The translations under genes were made by a program, and so were the position numbers. Shown here in pieces: positions 8,141-14,307 of a DNA stretch of 38,206 nt (position 1 is its first letter; each line of letters starts with the position of its first letter). The notes under the pieces were generated by a model. That model was not told where the DNA came from and made no database searches. It saw only the letters and a program-made list of their open reading frames with translations. Location: NCBI GenBank assembly GCA_002070375.1, contig MWDD01000023.1, positions 1 to 38,206 on the forward strand, written 5' to 3'. Source of the stretch: a bacterium ADurb.Bin157. Its GTDB lineage: Bacteria; Muiribacteriota; Ozemobacteria; Ozemobacterales; Ozemobacteraceae.

Positions 8141-8184
8141 GAAAAAAATTCCCCGAAGCATAAAGCTTCAGGGGATTTTTTTAC
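8141..8184 (-). terminator. Rho-independent terminator after the 774-residue lipoprotein
   Basis: CCCCGAAGC (8151-8159) pairs with GCTTCAGGGG (8165-8174) around a 5-base loop. T-rich tracts follow on both strands (TTTTTTT at 8176-8182 on plus; a run of T on minus past 8150). It can end the minus-strand gene stopping at 8203 and is structurally bidirectional. Confidence 0.85.
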
Positions 8185-8202
8185 TTTTACAAGATTTATT
8201 TG

Positions 8203-10527
8203 TTAAATCTGTATATCGAAATGTTCTTTAGTGCCCCAAACAGTAAATTCCAATTCACCTATTTTACCCGTTATGATAAAGGTTGTACCAGGCAAAATAG
8301 TAAAATTAATACTATAAGGAGTTCTATTCAACATACTATCTGATTTGCCGCTAAACACACCTGCTGTATTAAGCAATTTCACATTAGATTCAACGCCTTT
8401 GCTCTTATTTTCATGCTTCATCGTTGCCTTTTTCTTATCTGTGGAAACAAAGCACTTAGCATCAGTAATTGGCTTCTCACTGTATCCAGCGGGTGCGCTG
8501 GTTGGAGCATCAGGAATTTTATCTAACTCTGTGTCAACAGGAACTTTATCTTGAGAACCCGCTTGCAAAATCAATTTTCCGCCACTCATCTTGTAGGTTC
8601 TTTGTGTGATCTTACCATCATTTTCCACCGCTGCGAGTTGAAAAGTTGTACCTTCAAATCTGTTATTCCAATTAGAAACACCAAAAGAAGAACCAGGAGC
8701 TGTTGCAGTGACAAGTGCGCTCTTAAAGTTAAAGGTTAACTTATCATTTTTAGGATCAGTTACAGGAAAAAGGTTTGCAAGACTAATGTGAGCCTTATTT
8801 GTTTTAAGATCGGTATTAAAACCTATTTTCATGCCGCTCAGGCTTTCTGCTTCAAGCTTCACCTTTGCGTTTTCATAGAAACTTAGTGGATTGTCATAGT
8901 TGAATTTTAAACCAGTAATATTTACCTTGGCACTCTTAACCTGCAAATTTTGGTAAGTATCATCAAGCTTGTAACTGCTGTTACCTATCTCAACTTCAAC
9001 AGACGCATTAGATACATTATATTTTTTGAATCTATAGCCTGGATTATCTAAAGCAGTAATACCGCTAAGAGAAGTTTTTAACTTCTTTATTTCTAACCCT
9101 TTTTCATTCCATTTTCCAGTAACTTCAACATCAACTTTGCTATCAAGTTTTATGTAGTTGTAGTTATCTGTATTACGGGTTACTTCAGTTGGGCCGTATT
9201 GGCTCTCTGTCCATACTAAAAAGGAATCGTGTTTATTTACATACACCTTGTTGTTATATAACACCACAGAAACAGAATTATAATTATAATTATAATAATT
9301 GGAAATATTTAAATGTATAGGCTTACTTTCTTGAGAGACACGATCGATATAAAAAGGATAATCTTCATAATAATAATAATAATAATAATAATCATCCCAA
9401 TCATACCAAGATATACTCACTTCCTCATTCTCTGCATTAGTATATGTCTTGTGTTGGCCACTTTCAGCTTTATTGTTATCGAGCATAAAAAGATTAGCTG
9501 CCTCAAATATTGTAGCGTATGGCAGCTCAGAACTATTTTCATCAGTTAATTCAGTGTAATTGTCTACGTATTGCCGGTATAGCCACTTACCGTTTACTTT
9601 GTCTGCAATCTGAATATAATCGCCACTAATGCCAGTGATTTTTATGTTGGCACTACCATGATTGACTGTGCCATCGTTAAATATAACATCACTGACAATA
9701 AATTCAAGATTATTGCTTAAAGTCAATGTTGTAGTTTCTTTTTGAGTGGTTTCACCCTTAAGTGCACTGTAAGCATTATCTAGACTTGTTTCAACACCAT
9801 TCCAATCAAAATATTTATCGCCGACAACATTAACAGGTGCATCGCTAGAAAGCTTAACTGTAATGCCACCTTTAACTGTTATTTTAGCACTGGCAACATA
9901 CTTCTTTTTTGTTTCATAAACAATTGGTTGCCAACCGACTAGATCACTGCTTCTTTTATCATATTTTAAGGTGACAACAGCACCGTTATTAAGTGTCAAT
10001 GCTGTCAAAGCACCACCATTAAGTGTAGCAGAACAATTTTCGATTTTCATCTCACCAGACACGTATTTCTGATCGTTAGTAGCAAAACCTTTTTTATAGC
10101 GTTTTACTGTGAGAACATTACCTTCGTAAGTTGCTTCTGTCCATTGATATTCATCATTATTTTCGGTGTTAATCAAGCCGCCTGTAATAGTAGGCGCAAC
10201 GGCCGCAAGAATATTGAGCAAATTATTAACGTCCATGGTGGTGTTAATAGCATTCTTAACAGAGTTCAAATCGGCATTTTCTTGAGTATTACCCAAAAGC
10301 GAGGCTCTCATTGAACTGCCAATCTCGCCACCCATAGCCTCAATCGCAGAAAGAATCGGCGGAACAACAGCGTTCAAAACTACCCTTTGGGCAGGATAAT
10401 CGGATCCATTACCTGCAGGATTACTGCTTGAACCACCACCGCCGCCTCCACCACCACAACCACTAATCAAGGCCAATGGAAGAACCAGAGCAACACAATA
10501 CAACACCAAGGATTTAAAAATTCTCAT
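8203..10527 (-). CDS. Large Gly/Ser-linker lipoprotein, function unknown
   Basis: A 774-residue lipoprotein. The signal peptide ends in a lipobox LISG-C with Cys at residue 24, followed by eight glycines and SSS as a flexible tether. The rest is mostly predicted beta structure with repeated alternating patterns (for example VNITGLKFNYDNPLS and KLEAESLSGMKIG), suggesting a repetitive beta-sheet fold on the outer surface. No family is recognised. About residue 386 a run of eight Tyr (all TAT codons) lies in an acidic aromatic stretch, followed further on by NYYNYNYNS. AGGAG about nine bases before ATG 10527 supports the start. Lys/Asn/Tyr content is higher than in the giant surface protein, consistent with a different origin. 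Confidence 0.7.
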   Translation of the reverse strand: MRIFKSLVLYCVALVLPLALISGCGGGGGGGGSSSNPAGNGSDYPAQRVVLNAVVPPILSAIEAMGGEIGSSMRASLLGNTQENADLNSVKNAINTTMDVNNLLNILAAVAPTITGGLINTENNDEYQWTEATYEGNVLTVKRYKKGFATNDQKYVSGEMKIENCSATLNGGALTALTLNNGAVVTLKYDKRSSDLVGWQPIVYETKKKYVASAKITVKGGITVKLSSDAPVNVVGDKYFDWNGVETSLDNAYSALKGETTQKETTTLTLSNNLEFIVSDVIFNDGTVNHGSANIKITGISGDYIQIADKVNGKWLYRQYVDNYTELTDENSSELPYATIFEAANLFMLDNNKAESGQHKTYTNAENEEVSISWYDWDDYYYYYYYYEDYPFYIDRVSQESKPIHLNISNYYNYNYNSVSVVLYNNKVYVNKHDSFLVWTESQYGPTEVTRNTDNYNYIKLDSKVDVEVTGKWNEKGLEIKKLKTSLSGITALDNPGYRFKKYNVSNASVEVEIGNSSYKLDDTYQNLQVKSAKVNITGLKFNYDNPLSFYENAKVKLEAESLSGMKIGFNTDLKTNKAHISLANLFPVTDPKNDKLTFNFKSALVTATAPGSSFGVSNWNNRFEGTTFQLAAVENDGKITQRTYKMSGGKLILQAGSQDKVPVDTELDKIPDAPTSAPAGYSEKPITDAKCFVSTDKKKATMKHENKSKGVESNVKLLNTAGVFSGKSDSMLNRTPYSINFTILPGTTFIITGKIGELEFTVWGTKEHFDIQI
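9367..9392. repeat. Trinucleotide microsatellite (ATA)8-9 inside the lipoprotein gene
   Basis: 26 bases of pure ATA repeat on plus. On the coding (minus) strand they read as eight TAT codons (poly-Tyr). A whole-unit change keeps the frame, so length can vary without inactivating the gene. Confidence 0.95.
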
Positions 10528-10579
10528 ATCTCAGCACTCCTAATTTCAACCACTAAAATAAGAATCCTGTAAGTAATAA

Positions 10580-10669
10580 TTGGATTCAGAATGTCAACAG
10601 CATTCTGGATCCAATGGTACAGCATTGGATTCAGAATGTCAACAGCATTCTGGATCCAATGGTACAGCA
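10580..10669. repeat. Tandem pair of 45-base hairpin units
   Basis: Two identical 45-base units (10580-10624, 10625-10669) lie upstream of the lipoprotein gene. Within each, TTGGATTCAGAATG pairs with CATTCTGGATCCAA across a 7-base loop TCAACAG: a 14-base stem with one T-G mismatch. Read on minus, each loop junction gives a TTGACA-like -35 element, and the unit nearest the gene places it about 65 bases from the ATG, so part could be promoter. The intervening sequence to copy B (10670-10754) holds nothing recognised. Confidence 0.9.
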
Positions 10670-10754
10670 TTGGACTTTAGGCGGGCACCAGCTTCTCCGT
10701 TGCCCGTCTCTAATAGCTACGTACAGCCGAAAAATTTCACCCCAATAAAATTAG

Positions 10755-10822
10755 CCCTAAAAAATATTAGTGTAATTAGCGCAATTAGCCCCCTTAGCGG
10801 TTCGGCCTGCTAAACGGCCTGC
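10755..10822 (+). repeat. Dispersed repeat family 1, copy B
   Basis: CCCTAAAAAATATT, then four 9-base iterations (ATTAGTGTA, ATTAGCGCA, ATTAGCCCC, CTTAGCGGT) and TCGGCCTGCTAAACGGCCTGC. The left AACCCACGCC part of the other copies is absent. It ends six bases past the stop of the DUF1703-type gene. Confidence 0.9.
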
Positions 10823-10828
10823 TAATTG

Positions 10829-12388
10829 TTATTTATTAGGTTCTATTTTATAGTCGGTGATTTTGCCTGTCTTGGAATCGAAGTTGGCGCCGATTAGTGT
10901 GATTTTCTTGCCCGAGTTTTCAAACTGCTTGAAATATTCTTTGGTTTTGATTTGCTCTAGTGCCACTTCTGCGGTGCTGTCTAGCTTGAACTCAAAGATA
11001 TAGGCGTTGTCGCCGTAGGCAGCAAAGGCATCTACACGGCCATCAAAAGTGCGTGCTTCAGCCTGAATATAAACGCCAATCATTCTGAAAATCACAAAAA
11101 ATATAGTTTGATAATATCGCTCAACCTTTATATGCAAATCGTAGGGAACCCCTGCCATAAAGGAATTGAAGACATTGATAAATTCTTCTGGTTTCCCGTT
11201 ACTAAAGGTTTTCACAAGCTTTTTAGAAAACCCATCAGTTTCTAAAGCTTGTTTGTTTATGTAAAAGGCGAGAAAATAAGTTTGAAACGAAGATTTTACT
11301 TCTAAATTTGGAAAATCAAGATAAAACTCTGAACCAATTATTCCATGCTCGTATGACTTTATGGTCAAATAACCCGTTTGAATCATGAGAACTAGCGGAG
11401 ATACATTACCCACCTCGTAAGCAGAAAATGCTAACTCACTAACTGGCTCTGCTAGTGTTTGCTCAATGTTGAAGTTTGTTGCTTTTGCTAGCTCTAAAAG
11501 AAATGTAGGTGTGCCCGTTGCAAACCAGTAGTTTCTGAAATCACCTTGATTTACAATAAAACTAGCTAATGAAACTGGGTTATAAACCGTTTCAGCACTT
11601 TTTTCAAACCTAAAGCCGTCATACCAAAGCTTTATCTTTGCTAAAAAATCACTGTAATCAATATTTTGCTTCTCTGCTAGAGGCTTAAGATATGCACCAA
11701 AATTGTCTTCCAGCTCTTCTTGAGTGTAGCCCATCATGTTAGCAAAACGGGCATCCATAGTTAAATCCACAAGATTATTAAGATCAGAAAACACGCTAAC
11801 CTTTGAAAATTTACTCACGCCGGTCATGAAAACAAACCGTTCCATGCTATCGCAGGTCTTTATTGTGCTGTAAAAGCCCTTCAAGACATTTAAAATCTCT
11901 TTAATTTTCGGACTAAGAATATTATTCAGAATAGGTTTATCATATTCATCAATTAAAATGACAACTTTTTGCTCATCATTAGCAAGTGTAGCAATTAATT
12001 CATAAAAAGCAGCAGCCGAATCATTCTGTTTAAGGTTCTTGCCTAATTTATCAGCCTCTTGCTGTATTCGCAACCGCAAGTATTCTTCAAGAGTTTCAGC
12101 AGAATCAGCTTTTGCGTTTCCAAAATCAAGATGAATAATAGGATAAACTGCCCAATCGTAATCCTTTGCATCAATGGCAAGCCCTTTAAATAAATCACGC
12201 TTACCACTAAAGATGGCATGAAGTGCCGATATGGTCAGAGATTTGCCAAACCGCCGAGGCCGTGACATAAAATATGTTTTAGCTGCAGAAGAGATAAGCT
12301 TCCAATAATACTCCGATTTGTCCACATAAAGACAATTGCGGCTTATTAAATATTCAAAATCATAGGAATCAAAAATTACTTCCCTCAT
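10829..12388 (-). CDS. AAA-ATPase with C-terminal PD-(D/E)XK nuclease-like domain (DUF1703 type)
   Basis: A 519-residue protein of the common 'AAA-like ATPase + PDDEXK_9' architecture. YVDKSEYYWKLI is the family N-terminal signature. The phosphate-binding loop is at residues 43-50 (RPRRFGKS) and Walker B at about 142-150 (VVILIDEYD). FVFMTGVSKFSKVSVFSDLNN and GYTQEELEDNFG are typical mid-region motifs. The nuclease-fold motif spans Asp453 (GRVDAF) and Glu466/Lys468 (YIFEFKL), the D...ExK triad. All motifs are intact. The biological role of this family is unsettled; genomes often carry many copies and mobility or defence roles have been suggested. It lies alone between repeat copies B and C, with no partner gene. 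Confidence 0.88.
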   Translation of the reverse strand: MREVIFDSYDFEYLISRNCLYVDKSEYYWKLISSAAKTYFMSRPRRFGKSLTISALHAIFSGKRDLFKGLAIDAKDYDWAVYPIIHLDFGNAKADSAETLEEYLRLRIQQEADKLGKNLKQNDSAAAFYELIATLANDEQKVVILIDEYDKPILNNILSPKIKEILNVLKGFYSTIKTCDSMERFVFMTGVSKFSKVSVFSDLNNLVDLTMDARFANMMGYTQEELEDNFGAYLKPLAEKQNIDYSDFLAKIKLWYDGFRFEKSAETVYNPVSLASFIVNQGDFRNYWFATGTPTFLLELAKATNFNIEQTLAEPVSELAFSAYEVGNVSPLVLMIQTGYLTIKSYEHGIIGSEFYLDFPNLEVKSSFQTYFLAFYINKQALETDGFSKKLVKTFSNGKPEEFINVFNSFMAGVPYDLHIKVERYYQTIFFVIFRMIGVYIQAEARTFDGRVDAFAAYGDNAYIFEFKLDSTAEVALEQIKTKEYFKQFENSGKKITLIGANFDSKTGKITDYKIEPNK

Positions 12389-12593
12389 CTCTAGCTCCTT
12401 TACGCAAAACTCTCTGCTACTCCAGCAAGTATACCCCTAATCCATACCATATGCAAGATTATACAGCTTTTTTGCCAACTCAAACATCCCACCCTCCACC
12501 TACAAATCGGCCTGCTCTTCTGACTGGGCCCTTGCTTCCAAATCAGCGCTGTAAAGACGACCGACCCGGCCGTCTCAACCACGTCCCCCTCCT

Positions 12594-12686
12594 GCGAATG
12601 CGGCCACCCAAACCCACGCCAACTTATTCCCTAAAAAAACATTAGCGCAATTAGCGTCATTAGCCCCCTTAGCGGTTCGGCCTGCC
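12594..12686 (+). repeat. Dispersed repeat family 1, copy C
   Basis: The fullest copy: GCGAATGCGGCCACCCAAAC, then CCACGCCAACTTATTCCC, CTAAAAAAAC, four 9-base iterations (ATTAGCGCA, ATTAGCGTC, ATTAGCCCC, CTTAGCGGT) and TCGGCCTGCC. It ends about 20 bases beyond the hicB stop. The gene-free stretch 12389-12706 otherwise holds the upstream region of the ATPase gene (12389 to about 12470, no clear promoter) and a GACCG..CGGTC-rich segment partly matching the sequence before copy D. A 60-codon open frame here is not credible. Confidence 0.9.
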
Positions 12687-12706
12687 AAAATGACCTGTTT
12701 GGCTCT

Positions 12707-13123
12707 TTAATCTGTTACCGACAAAACTAAACGTTTTCCAAGGGCGTTTACCGCTCTTTCGAGTTGCCGCAAGGTTGGAGAATGCTTTGGGTTTTCTAGT
12801 CTTTGGGCTGCTGGCCAGCTAGTATTTAGTGCCCGGGCCACCTCGGCGATGGTTTTATCCTGTCGAGTAGCTCTAATAAGCAAAGCTGCTTGTATAGAAG
12901 CTGTAGGAGGCACCTTGTATTCATAATCGCCCTTTGATGGCTCTGGTATTTCATCATTATTTTCGAGGCGACATTCTAATATGGCCGAAAGCACCTCGGC
13001 GGCGTTAAACACGCACTCTTCAATGCTTTCACCTTGAGTAAAAGCTTCTTCTATATCCACAAATTGCACAAAATACCCACCCTCTTCACAGCTCGTAATT
13101 GTCATGGGATACTCAAAATTCAT
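12707..13123 (-). CDS. hicB: HicB-family antitoxin
   Basis: A 138-residue antitoxin. Residues 1-65 form the degenerate RNase-H-like HicB fold (MNFEYPMTITSCEEGGYFVQ, then QGESIEECVFNAAEVLSAIL). Residues about 78-138 carry a helix-turn-helix (ASIQAALLIRATRQDKTIAE, ALNTSWPAAQRLE, SPTLRQLERAVNALG). In HicAB systems HicB blocks HicA and represses the operon through its DNA-binding domain. Its ATG overlaps the hicA stop by four bases (ATGA), so it is coupled and second in the operon. It ends just before repeat copy C. Confidence 0.9.
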   Translation of the reverse strand: MNFEYPMTITSCEEGGYFVQFVDIEEAFTQGESIEECVFNAAEVLSAILECRLENNDEIPEPSKGDYEYKVPPTASIQAALLIRATRQDKTIAEVARALNTSWPAAQRLENPKHSPTLRQLERAVNALGKRLVLSVTD

Positions 13124-13311
13124 AGCAACTTCACTCCAGTCTGTTTTTCTAACGCCTTAACAAGAGGCTTTTTAAGGTCCACCGCACCATGACAAGGAAC
13201 AGGCGCAGAACGGGCAACCCCTTCCTTTGCCATAATATAGTGGCTCCCCCTAGTTCGGATAACAACCCAACCCGCAACCTCTAACTTTTTAATAACCTGC
13301 TTACCGTTCAT
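13120..13311 (-). CDS. hicA: HicA-family mRNA interferase toxin
   Basis: A 63-residue HicA toxin, a small double-stranded-RNA-binding-fold ribonuclease that cleaves mRNA. MNGKQVIKKLEVAGWVVIRT is the conserved N-terminus. The catalytic His sits in RGSHYIM, and the C-terminal VPCHGAVDLKKPLVKALEKQ matches the family's VP.H...L....L..IL..aG pattern. The frame stays open 72 codons further upstream, but that stretch only translates the dispersed repeats and has no HicA homology, so ATG 13311 is chosen. Length then matches HicA. The ribosome site is weak (AAAGAT), which may keep toxin expression low. Confidence 0.9.
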   Translation of the reverse strand: MNGKQVIKKLEVAGWVVIRTRGSHYIMAKEGVARSAPVPCHGAVDLKKPLVKALEKQTGVKLL

Positions 13312-13369
13312 ATCTTTAATGATATACCAAATATTATAGACCGTCAAGGTCGCCAATAAACCCCCGCTC

Positions 13370-13456
13370 GCGAATGCGGCCACCCAAACCCTCGCTAACA
13401 TATTCCCTAAAAAAACATTAGCGCAATTAGCGTCATTAGCCCCATTAGCGGTTCGG
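13370..13456 (+). repeat. Dispersed repeat family 1, copy D
   Basis: GCGAATGCGGCCACCCAAAC, then CCTCGCTAACATATTCCC, CTAAAAAAAC, four 9-base iterations (ATTAGCGCA, ATTAGCGTC, ATTAGCCCC, ATTAGCGGT) and TCGG. The GGCCTGC tail is missing. It lies 59 bases upstream of hicA, unlike the other three copies, which directly follow a gene end. Confidence 0.9.
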
Positions 13457-13501
13457 GTGAAATGTAAAAGTAGTTTCACCACTGATTTACATTCTATTGA
13501 G

Positions 13502-13525
13502 TTGCTTGCAGCGGCGGTGAACTTC
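13502..13525 (+). repeat. Dispersed repeat family 2, copy 3
   Basis: TTGCTTGCAGCGGCGGTGAA then CTTC, identical in its core to 3873-3894 and 4018-4039, about 9.5 kb away. It follows ACTGATTTACATT, a pairing also seen in weaker form at 6126-6158. Confidence 0.75.
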
Positions 13526-13544
13526 AAGTTGGTCTAAAATGAGG

Positions 13545-13578
13545 GCGCCCGCTTTTGCGGGGTAGCAAAAGCGGGCGC
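13545..13578 (-). terminator. Strong GC-rich hairpin, likely terminator of the surface-protein operon
   Basis: GCGCCCGCTTTTGC (13545-13558) and GCAAAAGCGGGCGC (13565-13578) form a perfect 14-base stem with a 6-base loop, 28 bases past the stop of the TPR lipoprotein gene. On minus it is followed by CCTCATTTTAG, a poor T tract, so termination may need a factor or the hairpin may instead protect the 3' end of the mRNA. Confidence 0.65.
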
Positions 13579-13606
13579 GGTCCCTAGTTCCCTTTCAACG
13601 CCTCTT

Positions 13607-14296
13607 CTATATTGAGTTCGCCAGGGTCGGGTCTAAGCTTAGCAGAGTTGCTCTGATCTGCTTAACCGATGAGTCTGACGAAAGGTCGTTGGCTGTGGCG
13701 CACTTCATTTGGTCGATGGCGCCGCTTTTGTCGCCTGTCATGAAATAGGCGAGAGCAAGCATTGCGTGTGCTTCGGCGTTGCTCACACCTACGGCGTGCG
13801 GTGTTGTGAGCGAAAAGGAAGTATCGCTCAAACCCAAAAGCACTAAGTAATTTTTAGCGTTATTGTAGTCGCCCGACTGAATATAGGCGGCGGCTAACCC
13901 AAGTTTGGCTTCGTCTTTTAAGTCGGCGGCTTTTGCGAAGTAGCCCTGCCCCGCCGCTATACCGTTCGCTTTGGTCAGCGCCCATCCTAAGCCGTTGTTG
14001 GCGTCTGCCAGCTGACCTGCGGTAATATTCGCGTTCAAAGTAGCTTCGTTAAATTTGTTTATGGCGCTGCTGTAGGCGCCGTATCCAAAGTCGCTCCAAG
14101 CTGACGAAAGCAGGGCTTCAACATCGGTTTGAGTGCCGGTTCCGGTGCCTGTGCCGGTTCCGGTGCCTGAGTCACCGCCGCCGATTATTTCTGACGGAAT
14201 TGTGTAGCGCCCTGTTCCTGAGCTTGAACCGCAACCATTGGCTATTATAATCGTTACCGCCAGTAATGCCAGCACAAAAACGAATTTGTATTTCAT
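13607..14296 (-). CDS. TPR-like lipoprotein with Gly-Thr linker
   Basis: A 229-residue protein. The signal sequence ends IIIANGC (Cys22) followed by GSSSGTG, suggesting a lipoprotein although the lipobox is imperfect. A six-fold Gly-Thr dipeptide linker (about residues 44-55) precedes an alpha-helical region with tetratricopeptide-like helices: SAWSDFGYGAYSSAINKFNE, then ADANNGLGWALTKANG, LGLAAAYIQSGDYNNAKNYL and AHAMLALAYFMTGDKSGAID. TPR domains hold partner proteins. It lies 11 bases downstream of the 3365-residue surface protein and is probably cotranscribed, so a role in that protein's assembly or surface anchoring is a reasonable inference. Confidence 0.75.
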   Translation of the reverse strand: MKYKFVFVLALLAVTIIIANGCGSSSGTGRYTIPSEIIGGGDSGTGTGTGTGTGTQTDVEALLSSAWSDFGYGAYSSAINKFNEATLNANITAGQLADANNGLGWALTKANGIAAGQGYFAKAADLKDEAKLGLAAAYIQSGDYNNAKNYLVLLGLSDTSFSLTTPHAVGVSNAEAHAMLALAYFMTGDKSGAIDQMKCATANDLSSDSSVKQIRATLLSLDPTLANSI

Positions 14297-14307
14297 ATGA
14301 TTCTCCG

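Noticed and set aside
12400..12582. 60-codon minus-strand frame upstream of the ATPase
   Set aside because: No ribosome site or domain, and it lies in repeat-adjacent non-coding DNA.
6646..13456. Integron with attC sites
   Set aside because: No integrase gene and no GTTRRRY/RYYYAAC core pair could be found in the repeats; kept only as an analogy.
13312..13527. 72-codon N-terminal extension of HicA
   Set aside because: It translates dispersed repeats, lacks HicA homology, and the internal ATG 13311 gives the family's usual length.
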